From NCBI RefSeq assembly GCF_026385505.1, contig NZ_JANIDV010000006.1:1-64000 (forward strand): a stretch of 64,000 nucleotides of DNA. Direction: 5' to 3'. The stretch's first letter is position 1, and each line of letters starts with the position of its first letter. Below are positions 16,719 through 25,063 of the stretch, piece after piece. The translations under genes were made by a program, and so were the position numbers. This stretch comes from Bombella dulcis. Lineage in GTDB: Bacteria; Pseudomonadota; Alphaproteobacteria; Acetobacterales; Acetobacteraceae. The notes under the pieces are model-generated. The model made no database searches. It saw only the letters and a list, made by a program, of their open reading frames with translations, and was not told where the DNA came from.

Positions 16719-18518
16719 ATGGTGCGTAGGTTAGCCTTTTTTGTTTCCCGCCGATCCCATCGGTTAAATCGTGCTAAGCGGCTGCTGGGGGCTGGGAAAG
16801 TTTCGCAGGCTTTCTCCCTGTTTGCGAAGCTGGCTAAGGCAGGAGTGCCAGAGGCTGCTTATAGGATTGGGCAGTGTTATCTTTCTGGGCAGGGAACGCC
16901 AGCTTCGCTGGAGGAAGGGGCACGTTGGACCTATCATGCAGCAGAAATGGGTATCCCGGAGGCCAGCTTCACGCTGGCGACTCTGTTTGCCATGGGGGTA
17001 CCCGAAGGGTTTGACCCGTCACGGTCTGTCTCGGGTGATGTGGGTCTGTACGACCATGCCAGGGCCGAGGATGTAGACAGATACCAGCCCGACTTCGTGC
17101 AGGCCCGTTTCTGGGCGGAGAAGAGTGCCGCTGTCGGGAATGTCGAGGCCCAGGCCCTGCTGGGGCATATCTTCAATCATGGGCCTGAAGGCATTCAGGA
17201 CAGGGAGGCTGCTCGTCATTGGTATGGGGAATCCGTCCGGGGTGGTTCCATGCAGGGCGCACTCGGGCTTGGTCTCATCCTGCTGGATGATGCCGAGGAT
17301 GACAGCCAGAAGGCACAGGCCGTGGAGCTTCTCCAGCGTGCGGCTGATGAAGGGAATCTGGGGCTGGCCAGTGCGGCCATGGGCTGGATTCATGAGCACG
17401 GGGCCAGTGGTCAGCCACGGGATGCCTACAGGGCTGCCGCCTATTATCTCAAGGCAGCGGAACAGGACATTCCTTCCGCCCAGGCCCGTTATGGGCTGAT
17501 GCTTCTGAAAGGGGTCGGGGTCGACGAGGCGAACGCCATACGGGCTGAAAGCTGGCTGCGCAAGGCGGCCTACGGTGGAGATGCCGAGGCGGCGGCCCTT
17601 CTGGGTGACCTGTATATCCGTGGTGAAGAGCTGTTCCGTCGCCCGATGGAAGCGGCCCGCTGGTATGAATTTGCGGCGGAGCAGCATCATACGCCGGCGG
17701 CCCGTGCGCTGGCCGTCCTGTATCTGACCGGAACGGGCGTGCCACGGGACGAGCGCAAGGCGGCCTTCTGGTTCAATCATGCGGCCGTGCTGGGCGACCA
17801 TCTGGCCGATGCGGACCTTGGCAATCTGGTGCTGGCCGGGGTGGCCCGTCCGGATGAGGAACAGCGCAGCCTCCAGCAGCGTCTCAGGCGGCAGGCTGAA
17901 GGCGGGAACCCGCTGGGGGCCTTCAATCTGGGGGTCTGTCTGGCACAGGGTGTCGGAGGTGTTCCGGATGAGGCGAAGGCCTTCTACTGGCTCGGTCTGG
18001 CACGGGATGGCGTCGTGAATGCCCAGTACTGGTATGGCCGCATGATGTTTGAGGGCCGGGGTGTCGCCAGGGACATGCAGGCCGGGCTGGCATGGATGGA
18101 CAAGGCTGCCCGCAAGGGGCTGCCGGAGGCCTGTGTCAGCGTGGCGCAAATGCTCATTACCGGTCAGGTGGACGGCGTGAAGGATCATGTACGGGCACTG
18201 GAGCTGTATCACAGGGCGGCCGATGAGGGGCTGCCCGAGGCCTATTTTTCGCTCGGAGCCATGTATGGCGGGGGCCATGATGTACCTGCCGACCTTCCGA
18301 AGGCGCGTGACTATTTTGAAGAGGCTGCACAGCGTGGTCATGGGCTGGCCCAGATGATGTTTGGCCGGTATCTGCTCAAGGGGCTGGGTGGATCTGAGAA
18401 TGGCGAGCTGGCCCGTTACTGGCTCCAGCAGGCGGCGGAGCAGGATGTTGAACAGGCGCAGGAGCTGCTGGACAGCCTTTCCGGCATGTCAGCCCGGGAG
18501 GGTGAAAGCGTCTCGTGA
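16719..18518 (+). CDS. Sel1-repeat (TPR-like) protein
   Basis: A 599-residue solenoid of roughly a dozen or more Sel1-like repeats of 34-40 residues, recognisable by the recurring pattern of paired small residues and aromatic turns (for example AAYRIGQCYLSGQGT, AQARYGLMLLKGVGV, AQYWYGRMMFEGRGV, YFSLGAMYGGGHDV). There is no signal peptide or membrane helix, so it is probably cytoplasmic and acts as a protein-protein scaffold. It begins 20 bases after the HlyD-like gene and its end overlaps the next glycosyltransferase by GTGA, which places it in the same transcript. A scaffold role between secretion machinery and glycosyltransferases is an inference from position. Confidence 0.88.
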   Translation: MVRRLAFFVSRRSHRLNRAKRLLGAGKVSQAFSLFAKLAKAGVPEAAYRIGQCYLSGQGTPASLEEGARWTYHAAEMGIPEASFTLATLFAMGVPEGFDPSRSVSGDVGLYDHARAEDVDRYQPDFVQARFWAEKSAAVGNVEAQALLGHIFNHGPEGIQDREAARHWYGESVRGGSMQGALGLGLILLDDAEDDSQKAQAVELLQRAADEGNLGLASAAMGWIHEHGASGQPRDAYRAAAYYLKAAEQDIPSAQARYGLMLLKGVGVDEANAIRAESWLRKAAYGGDAEAAALLGDLYIRGEELFRRPMEAARWYEFAAEQHHTPAARALAVLYLTGTGVPRDERKAAFWFNHAAVLGDHLADADLGNLVLAGVARPDEEQRSLQQRLRRQAEGGNPLGAFNLGVCLAQGVGGVPDEAKAFYWLGLARDGVVNAQYWYGRMMFEGRGVARDMQAGLAWMDKAARKGLPEACVSVAQMLITGQVDGVKDHVRALELYHRAADEGLPEAYFSLGAMYGGGHDVPADLPKARDYFEEAAQRGHGLAQMMFGRYLLKGLGGSENGELARYWLQQAAEQDVEQAQELLDSLSGMSAREGESVS

Positions 18519-21500
18519 GACGGCAGGCCAGTTTCATTCCGGGATATGGCCGCTTCTATCGTCCGCAGGAGGAAGCCCGCTGGAAAATCCGGCACATGGA
18601 GGCTATCCAGAAGGCTTTCAGCCAGGGGGTGGCCTGCCTGAGACAGGGCAGACGGCATGATGGCCTGTTCTGGCTGCAACGGGCCGAGGCCCTGTCAGGC
18701 CGTGATGACAATATCAGCTTCACCTGTGCCGTGGTCCTGCTGGAAAATGGTGATGTCCAGCAGGCCCTGCCACGGCTGGAGACGCTCTGGACCCGGTATG
18801 GACTGAGAGAAGCGGGGCTGGCTCTGGCAGGGGGCTGTTTCCGTGGTGGCAGGACGGAAGAGGCCGTCCGTGTCATGGGGCAGGTCATGTCCTGCAACAG
18901 TCTGGCCGTCGACCATTATGCTCTGGCAGACAGCCTGTCTTTTCCCGCCGGGCTGCCAGGGTGGATGGTACTGTCCAACAGTGGGGAGATACGCCTCCGG
19001 GTAGCGGGAGAGGTGGAGCTGGCTCTGGATGGCAGGCCGCTGGGGCGGCTGACGGCGGGGCTGTATGATCTGGCTGTGCTGGTACCTGATGAAGCTGGCC
19101 CATGGTGGCGGGGACAGGAGCTGACAGCAGCCTGTGATGGACAGCCTCTTCTGGGCAGTCCTCTCGACGTAGGCAGTGTGACACGATGCCAGTCTCTGGT
19201 CACGGCGGAGGTGCAGGGTGTCCGGGGCTGGCTGTGGTATCCCGGCGAGCCTGATTTTCTGCCATCCTTCCGGGTGGAAGGGCATGAAGCCCCCTTGCGG
19301 GCAGAGACGCTGGCGGAGGGATTCAGCAGTACGGCTTTGTTGCAACGGCCGAGGGGATTTTACCTGTCTTATGTGGACTGGCCCCGGCTGACGAACCAGC
19401 CGACCAGTTTTTATGATCAGTATGGCCGTCTGCTGATGGGAGCACCGCTTGATCCGGCTCTCGTGCGGCTGATGCAGCAGCCGGAACAGGTAGGCAGCCT
19501 GCGGAAAGGCTGGACGAGACAGGGCTGCCGTGCCGCTGTCCGACGGGGAAGGACGGATGGCCTTCCGGATGCAGCTGTTATGAGGGGCTGTGCCATCATC
19601 ATACCGGTCTATCGGGGTGAGGCTGTGGTGCGGGCCTGTCTGGAAAGCGTCATGGCGACGGCCCCGGCCTCCAGCCGCATCATTGTCGTGGATGATGCCT
19701 CACCTGAAAAGGGGCTGCGGGACTATCTGGAGGGTCTGGCCGGAACGGGCCGTGTGAAGCTGCATCGTCACAGGCAGAATGGCGGGTTTGTCGCCAGCAT
19801 CAACACGGGGCTGGAGCATGTGCCCGCCGGATGGGATGTCATCCTGCTCAACAGTGATACGCTGGTGTTCGGCAACTGGGTGGAACGTCTCTGCCACTGG
19901 CTGCGGCGTGAAAGGGCGGGCACGGTTACGCCATTCTCCAATGCTGGCGGGCTGACGGCCTATCCGGCCAGAAACCGTGACAATCCCGCTCCAGACCCGG
20001 CGGAAGCGGAGGCTCTGGACGGGCTGTTCCGGAGTCAGGCGGAGGCCACCCTGCAGGAGATTGACCTGCCTACGGCCAACGGGTTCTGCATGGGCATCTC
20101 GGCGGCCTGTCTGGCCGCTGTCGGGACGCTGAACCGGGCTTTCTTTGCCCAGGGCTATGCGGAAGAAAACGAGTTCTGCCTTCGGGCCAGTGAGGCAGGG
20201 TTCCGGCATCTGGTAGGCATGGATGTTTATGTCCTGCATTACGGGCACTGCTCTTTCGGGGCAGAGGCAGCTCCGCTTCTGCTCCGCAATCTGGAGATAC
20301 TGAACCGCCTGTATCCCGGTTATGACGAAGCCATTCAGCGATGGAAGAAAGTCAATCCGTTGCGGGACCATCGCAGGATGCTGGACTGGCGGCGGATCCG
20401 TCAGCATCGGGCGGATTTCACCGGGGCCGTGGTCCTGCTCCAGCACCGGGGTGGAGGTGGCGTGGCCCGTGCCGTGCGGGAGCAGGCTGCCCGTCTGGGG
20501 CAGGAAAAATGTCTACCCATCATTCTGGAACCGATCGAGACAGGCTGCCGGGTCGTCAGCCCCATCGAAGGGCTGGCAGTGCCCAATCTGGTGTTTGACC
20601 TGCCCGGAGAGCAGCCCGTTTTACTGTCCTTCCTGAGGGAAATGGGCGTCCATCTCGTCATATGGCATCACATGCTGGGTCATGAGACCGGTCTGCGGGA
20701 GCTGCATCATCAGCTGGATGTGCCTTATGATGTTTATGTGCATGATCATGTCTGGTTCTGCCCCCGCATTGCCCTTCTGGACAGGCATGGCCGTTATTGC
20801 GGAGAGCCATCCGTGGCGGGCTGCGTGGACTGTCTGAGTGGCGGCAATGTGCCAGCGGGGGACGCCCTGCCTCTGCCGGACTTTCTGGCCCGTTCGGAGA
20901 CGGAGCTGGTGCGGGCACGCCGGGTGGTGGCTCCATCTGAGGACGCCGCCCGCCGGCTGATGCGGCACATCGCCAGCCCCATCAATGTTCATATCGACCC
21001 TCTGGAGGATGACCGGCAGATCAGGGCGGGAGGGTCTCCTGCAAGGGGAAACAGGCCTCCGACATGGGAACGGCCCTTGCGGATACTGGTGCTTGGGGGG
21101 ATCAGCCGGTGGAAGGGGTATGATGTTCTCCTGTCACTGGGGAAATACATCCAGCAGGAGGCCCTGCCCCTGCGTCTGATACTGATGGGCGGGACACATG
21201 ATGATGATGCCTGCCTTGATGCGGGCATAGAGGTGACGGGGCCATATGATGACAGGACTGTCCTTCCGGCCCTTCAGGCGGTGAAGGCTGATGTTGGTTT
21301 CATCACGTCCATCGCTCCGGAGACATGGTGTTACACGCTGGGCTGGCTGTGGAAGGCAGGGCTGGCCGTGGTCGGGTTCGACATAGGGGCGTCTGCGGAG
21401 CGCATCCGGCAGGCAGGGCCGGACTGGGGGCAGCTTGTGCCGCTGGGTCTGCCGGCTGATCGTCTGGCAGGTGTTTTCATGTCGATGACGTGTCGTGGAG

Positions 21501-21535
21501 AGCTTAAGACTTTTTTGCAGGGTATTGAAAAATAA
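18515..21535 (+). CDS. Large bifunctional glycosyltransferase (TPR-like, GT2 and GT4 domains)
   Basis: A 1006-residue protein starting with GTG that overlaps the Sel1 gene by four bases. Residues about 25-130 look like short TPR/Sel1-type helices. Residues about 140-340 are beta-rich and include GVRGWLWYPGEPDFLPSF. A GT2 domain follows from about 355 (CAIIIPVYRGEAVV, IIVVDDASPEKG, NSDTLVFGNW as DxD-like motif, NGFCMGISAACLAAVG). From about 620 comes a GT4-like domain (VVLLQHRGGGGVARAV) with the C-terminal half ILVLGGISRWKGYDVLL. It should transfer at least two sugars, perhaps onto a secreted surface protein or polysaccharide. No membrane helices are visible. Substrates cannot be read from the sequence. 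Confidence 0.87.
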   Translation: MRRQASFIPGYGRFYRPQEEARWKIRHMEAIQKAFSQGVACLRQGRRHDGLFWLQRAEALSGRDDNISFTCAVVLLENGDVQQALPRLETLWTRYGLREAGLALAGGCFRGGRTEEAVRVMGQVMSCNSLAVDHYALADSLSFPAGLPGWMVLSNSGEIRLRVAGEVELALDGRPLGRLTAGLYDLAVLVPDEAGPWWRGQELTAACDGQPLLGSPLDVGSVTRCQSLVTAEVQGVRGWLWYPGEPDFLPSFRVEGHEAPLRAETLAEGFSSTALLQRPRGFYLSYVDWPRLTNQPTSFYDQYGRLLMGAPLDPALVRLMQQPEQVGSLRKGWTRQGCRAAVRRGRTDGLPDAAVMRGCAIIIPVYRGEAVVRACLESVMATAPASSRIIVVDDASPEKGLRDYLEGLAGTGRVKLHRHRQNGGFVASINTGLEHVPAGWDVILLNSDTLVFGNWVERLCHWLRRERAGTVTPFSNAGGLTAYPARNRDNPAPDPAEAEALDGLFRSQAEATLQEIDLPTANGFCMGISAACLAAVGTLNRAFFAQGYAEENEFCLRASEAGFRHLVGMDVYVLHYGHCSFGAEAAPLLLRNLEILNRLYPGYDEAIQRWKKVNPLRDHRRMLDWRRIRQHRADFTGAVVLLQHRGGGGVARAVREQAARLGQEKCLPIILEPIETGCRVVSPIEGLAVPNLVFDLPGEQPVLLSFLREMGVHLVIWHHMLGHETGLRELHHQLDVPYDVYVHDHVWFCPRIALLDRHGRYCGEPSVAGCVDCLSGGNVPAGDALPLPDFLARSETELVRARRVVAPSEDAARRLMRHIASPINVHIDPLEDDRQIRAGGSPARGNRPPTWERPLRILVLGGISRWKGYDVLLSLGKYIQQEALPLRLILMGGTHDDDACLDAGIEVTGPYDDRTVLPALQAVKADVGFITSIAPETWCYTLGWLWKAGLAVVGFDIGASAERIRQAGPDWGQLVPLGLPADRLAGVFMSMTCRGELKTFLQGIEK

Positions 21536-21615
21536 TATACGAATACGAAGACATCCTAAGTATTTTCATGTATAAGGGGTCTGTCCTTGTGCAAATTACG
21601 GTCGCCGGAGATACT

Positions 21616-22533
21616 ATGTCAGACACAGACCAAGAACAGCCCCATCATCCCATCGTAGACCTGAAAGCAGGTGCCCACGTGATGACGCTGGATGCCGGTG
21701 TCTTCTGTGTATTTCATGCTCCTGGTCAGATGGAGGCGGGGCCGAGCGGTTTGCCGGGTGTCCGTATTTCCCGAGCACCGGGAATATCGGAGGATGCCGT
21801 TGAGGTTGTGACTTTTGAGGCGGATGGCTGGATGGGGGCGGCCAACAGTGCGGCTCTGATACGGGTTCGGCGTGGTCCGGCTGGCGTGATGGTGACGACT
21901 TATCAAGATAATGCAGGGGGGAGTTCTCCTCGTCTTCAGGTAATCCGTCTCATTGGTGGTGTTCCGGTGGATCGGCCTCTTACGGAGGAGACCGTGGATG
22001 AGGAAGTCGAAAAGATTAGTCCGGAATTACAGCAGCCGACTGGGAAGGCGAGCAAAGCGTCTGTTTCCGGTGTCGTTGGTAGTGAAGCAGTCCGCGAGGT
22101 CGTTGTCCATGTCCAGCGGCGTGGCGATGTCGGTGGGGCCATTGGTGAATGGGTGGGGCAGCCTGGCAGTAAACGTTGGATCGAAGGTTTCTCCATTCGG
22201 CCTGAAGGAGGTCTCCTAGCCAAGGATATAGAGTATCAAGCCGTTTTGGGGCGTGGTTGGTTGTCGCCGTGGGCCGAAGGTGGCCAATTTTGTGGATCAC
22301 GGGGAATGTCGTTGCCGATTTTGGGGCTGCGGGTTCGTTTGAGAGGTGATCTTTCCTCCAAATGGAGGATAAAGCTGTCTGCCAGCTTTACAGATGGGAC
22401 GAAAGTTGATTCCCCGGAGGGGAGGGAGGAGGTTCTTCAAGCGGAAAGTCTGGCTCCGCTGGAGAGTTTTCGACTTGAGGTTGTATCTATGAAGGGGAGG
22501 GAAAAACGGGGGGTATCTACTAGGGGGGCGTAG
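21616..22533 (+). CDS. Unknown protein with ChW-like C-terminal module
   Basis: A 305-residue protein of no assigned function, without signal peptide or membrane helix. The ATG at 21616 has GGAG six bases upstream; an earlier in-frame ATG at 21568 lacks one. The N-terminal 100 residues are beta-rich, a Pro/Lys/Ser linker follows, and the C-terminal part (about 170-290) contains EYQAVLGRGWLSPW, GGQFCGSRGMSLPILGLRVRL. That order of Tyr-Gln-Ala, Gly-Trp, Trp, Gly, Gly-x-x-Gly and hydrophobic strand matches the clostridial hydrophobic-W (ChW) repeat pattern. It lies between two glycosyltransferases, suggesting a carbohydrate- or surface-related role. Composition is more T-rich than its neighbours. 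Confidence 0.7.
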   Translation: MSDTDQEQPHHPIVDLKAGAHVMTLDAGVFCVFHAPGQMEAGPSGLPGVRISRAPGISEDAVEVVTFEADGWMGAANSAALIRVRRGPAGVMVTTYQDNAGGSSPRLQVIRLIGGVPVDRPLTEETVDEEVEKISPELQQPTGKASKASVSGVVGSEAVREVVVHVQRRGDVGGAIGEWVGQPGSKRWIEGFSIRPEGGLLAKDIEYQAVLGRGWLSPWAEGGQFCGSRGMSLPILGLRVRLRGDLSSKWRIKLSASFTDGTKVDSPEGREEVLQAESLAPLESFRLEVVSMKGREKRGVSTRGA

Positions 22534-22554
22534 CCGTAGGCTGGCCGGGGGGGA

Positions 22555-23790
22555 GTGGTGCGTTTTCTTTTTGTTCATCAGAGTTTCCCGGCGCAGTATG
22601 CCCACATGGTGGCTCACCTTGCCCGCAGGCCGGAACATGACGTCGTTTTCATCACGGCGGGCAAGGGGGATGACATTCCCGGTGTCCGCCGTGTGCTGTA
22701 CCGGCCTCCGGAGCTGAAGCGAGATGGTGCCCATTATTTCGTCAGGGAGTTCGATCACGCCATCCACAGGGCCGAGTCCATTGCGTTCGTGGCACGCTCC
22801 CTGAAGAATCTGGGGTTCCAGCCGGATATCATCATCGGTCATCACGGCTGGGGAGAGCTGCTGAATCTGGATTCAGTGTTCCCCGGTGTGCCCCTGCTGG
22901 GCTATTTCGAGTTCTATTATGGGATGGAAGGGCGGGACATTGGTTTTGACCCGGAATTCCCCATGCCTGAAGAAGCCAGCCTGCTGATTCGCTGCAAGAA
23001 TGCCGTCAATCTTCAGGCTCTGGAAGGCCCTGGCCTTGGGCAGACGCCAACCCGTTTCCAGCGTGATACATACCCGGGCTGGGCACAGGAAAAGCTGAAC
23101 CTTCTGGATGAAGGGGTTGATCTAGTCCAGTACCGTCCGGACCCATCCGTACGGCAGAGGCCGTTCCAGCTGGGGGATGTGACCATCGCATCCTATGAGA
23201 AGCTGGTGACTTATGCGGCCCGCAATCTGGAGCCATACCGGGGTTTCCATAGCTTCATGCGTGCCCTGCCCGCCCTGATGAAGGCACGTCCGGACTGTCA
23301 GGTCATTCTCATGGGGCAGGAGGATGTCAGTTACGGAATTCCGCCTGCGGGAGGCGGTACCTGGCGGCAGACCATGCTGAAGGAGCTGAAGGGGAAGCTT
23401 GATCTGTCCCGCATCCATTTTGTCGGCTGGCTGGAACGGGACCAGATGGTCCGGGTGCTGCAACGGTCGGATGCCCATGTCTATCTGACCTATCCTTTTG
23501 TTCTTTCATGGTCGCTGCGGGAGGCGATGGCGGTTGGCTGCCCGCTCGTGGCCAGTGACACGGCACCGGTGCAGGAATATCTCACTCATGAGGACACGGC
23601 CCTCATGGTTCCGTTTCTCAGGCCGGAGGCCATTGGGGAGGCCGTGCTGCGCCTGCTGGAGAGCCGCAGCCTTGCCGAGCGGCTGGGCCATAATGTGCGG
23701 CGGCGTGCAGAAAAGTTACTGGATATGAAACAGTATCTCGCCCAGTATGAGGCGTTGATATGCAGGATGACAGGTCGGGAGGTGCTATGA
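22555..23790 (+). CDS. Glycosyltransferase, GT4 family
   Basis: A 411-residue GT-B-fold glycosyltransferase. The N-terminal domain (FLFVHQSFPAQYAHMVAHLA, then IIGHHGWGELLNLDSVFP) is of the Glyco_trans_4 type that often pairs with GT4 catalytic domains. The C-terminal half has the nucleotide-sugar site with the EX7E-like region ending in YPFVLSWSLREAMAVGCPLVASDTAPVQEYL. No membrane helix is visible, so it is cytoplasmic. Start is GTG at 22555 behind a G-rich ribosome site. Its stop overlaps the next gene by ATGA. It probably completes a glycan begun by the 1006-residue transferase in the same locus. Confidence 0.88.
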   Translation: MVRFLFVHQSFPAQYAHMVAHLARRPEHDVVFITAGKGDDIPGVRRVLYRPPELKRDGAHYFVREFDHAIHRAESIAFVARSLKNLGFQPDIIIGHHGWGELLNLDSVFPGVPLLGYFEFYYGMEGRDIGFDPEFPMPEEASLLIRCKNAVNLQALEGPGLGQTPTRFQRDTYPGWAQEKLNLLDEGVDLVQYRPDPSVRQRPFQLGDVTIASYEKLVTYAARNLEPYRGFHSFMRALPALMKARPDCQVILMGQEDVSYGIPPAGGGTWRQTMLKELKGKLDLSRIHFVGWLERDQMVRVLQRSDAHVYLTYPFVLSWSLREAMAVGCPLVASDTAPVQEYLTHEDTALMVPFLRPEAIGEAVLRLLESRSLAERLGHNVRRRAEKLLDMKQYLAQYEALICRMTGREVL

Positions 23791-24326
23791 ACATGCCAGA
23801 GATGGATAGAGCCGCCTTGCAGCAGCTTGTGGCGGGCTGGATCGTCAAGAAATCGTCTTCCTCTGCACCGCAGAGACTGCTGGAGGAGGACTGTGCCCAG
23901 CTTGCGGATGCAGCGCAGCGCAGCTGGCGGGCCATGAGGGCCGGGCCTGATGGTGACATGGCGGACAGGACGGCTCTGCGGGACCTGACGGGTGAATGGA
24001 TTGCGCAGCGTGAGCGGGGTGGCGTTCCGGGGCGTCTTCTGGAAGATGATCTTCAGGCCATCATGAACAGTCTGAGGCTTGATGAAATCGGGCCGCCCCC
24101 TCATGTCGAGCCTGAACAGCCTGAACAGCCTGAACAGCCTGAACAGCCTGACCCCGTTTTCCCTTCTTTCCCGGCGGATGTGAAAGTCGAGGACTGGCGG
24201 GCTGATTACATGTCTGCCGATGATGTGGCCGGGAATGACGTGCTGGCTGACGGGCGGCTGGTGAAGGATGTCCTGAAGGAAGACCCCTTCTATTTTGCAA
24301 AGCTCCATCTGGCCCTGTCTCTCTGA
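23787..24326 (+). CDS. Small repeat protein of unknown function
   Basis: A 179-residue protein, translationally coupled by an ATGA overlap to the GT4 gene. It contains two copies of a roughly 30-residue helical unit: RAALQQLVAGWIVKK...APQRLLEEDCAQL (near the N-terminus) and RTALRDLTGEWIAQR...VPGRLLEDDLQAI (about residues 62-92). A Pro-Glu-Gln repeat linker and an acidic C-terminal segment (VEDWRADYMSADDVAGND) follow. No signal peptide or membrane helix is seen. It is the last gene of the secretion/glycosylation locus, ahead of a good terminator. Function is unknown; a binding or adaptor protein is plausible. Confidence 0.75.
   Translation: MNMPEMDRAALQQLVAGWIVKKSSSSAPQRLLEEDCAQLADAAQRSWRAMRAGPDGDMADRTALRDLTGEWIAQRERGGVPGRLLEDDLQAIMNSLRLDEIGPPPHVEPEQPEQPEQPEQPDPVFPSFPADVKVEDWRADYMSADDVAGNDVLADGRLVKDVLKEDPFYFAKLHLALSL
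24111..24146 (+). repeat. 9-bp tandem repeat, four copies (Pro-Glu-Gln)
   Basis: Four perfect copies of CCTGAACAG in frame, coding for four PEQ units in the linker of the preceding small repeat protein. Because the unit is a multiple of three, slippage would change linker length without breaking the frame. Confidence 0.9.
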
Positions 24327-24391
24327 CGGGAGCAGAGGGTCGGGACTCTGGAGGCAGGCCTGTCTGCCTCTGCCTTGTTAAGCGAAGCATG

Positions 24392-24430
24392 AAAAAAGGG
24401 CGCACCCCGTGGAGGGATACGCCCTTTTCT
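24392..24430. terminator. Bidirectional rho-independent terminator
   Basis: AAAAGGGCG (24394-24402) pairs with CGCCCTTTT (24420-24428), with A-run on one side and T-rich sequence on the other. It lies between the end of the secretion/glycosylation locus (plus) and the end of dps (minus) and can serve both. Confidence 0.85.
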
Positions 24431-24464
24431 TTCAGAAGGGGACTGACGTCCCCCTCATGCACGC

Positions 24465-24974
24465 TCAGCGCGGGCCAGCTTCAGCCTGAAGGTGGGCCTC
24501 AAGGAACCAGAGGTTCTTGTCCAGACCACGGGAAATCTCGGTGAAGATGTCGGATGTGTCTTCATCGCCAGCTTCAGCCGTCACCTTGATGGCTTCACGG
24601 ATTTTGTTGGCCACCACGGCATAACGCTCGGCTAGAGCCTTCACATGGTCAATCACGGTGTAGATGTCTGTCGGGTAGGGGGCGCAGTTCGTGTGCTTCT
24701 GCACGTTCTGCACCGTACCGAGAGCGACACCACCCAGCTGGACGGCACGTTCGGCAGCCGTGTCAACGAAGCCATCCAGCCCACCACGGAAGCCATCCAG
24801 CATCTCATGGACACCGATGAAGTTGACGCCTTTGAGGTTCCAGTGAGCCTGCTTGGTCACCAGAGCCAGGTCGATCAGGTCAGCCAGACGGGCATTCAGT
24901 GTCTCGATGGAGACAGCCTTCGTGTTGTCCGGCGTGTTGTTGCTCGTGTGATAATGATTGATCTTGCTCATCAT
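24465..24974 (-). CDS. dps: DNA starvation/stationary-phase protection protein Dps
   Basis: Ferritin-like dodecamer subunit that binds DNA, oxidises Fe(II) with H2O2 and stores iron. All five ferroxidase ligands of the inter-subunit site are present with exact family spacing: His in KQAHWNL, then His at +12 (GVHEM), Asp at +16, Asp at +27 and Glu at +31 (VDTAAERAV). At 169 residues it is a normal length. The gene starts with two consecutive ATG codons (24974 and 24971) after AAGGA; either may be used. It lies downstream of a glycosyltransferase on the same strand, with a hairpin between them. Confidence 0.95.
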   Translation of the reverse strand: MMSKINHYHTSNNTPDNTKAVSIETLNARLADLIDLALVTKQAHWNLKGVNFIGVHEMLDGFRGGLDGFVDTAAERAVQLGGVALGTVQNVQKHTNCAPYPTDIYTVIDHVKALAERYAVVANKIREAIKVTAEAGDEDTSDIFTEISRGLDKNLWFLEAHLQAEAGPR

Positions 24975-24994
24975 GTCATTCCTTCAGGTTTTCT

Positions 24995-25016
24995 TTCCCC
25001 TCCGGGGAGAGGGGAA
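24995..25016 (-). terminator. Hairpin between the double-GT2 gene and dps
   Basis: TTCCCCTC (24995-25002) pairs with GAGGGGAA (25009-25016) around a 6-base loop, 48 bases after the glycosyltransferase stop and 21 bases before the dps start on the minus strand. It is either a weak terminator or a structured dps leader; no U-run follows. Confidence 0.4.
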
Positions 25017-25063
25017 GGAAAGTTCAGAAAACCGGACGGGACTCTACCGTGTTTCCTCACCCT

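Noticed and set aside
24111..24146. CRISPR-like or intergenic tandem repeat
   Set aside because: The 9-bp repeats have no spacers and lie in frame inside a coding gene, so they are a protein linker repeat.
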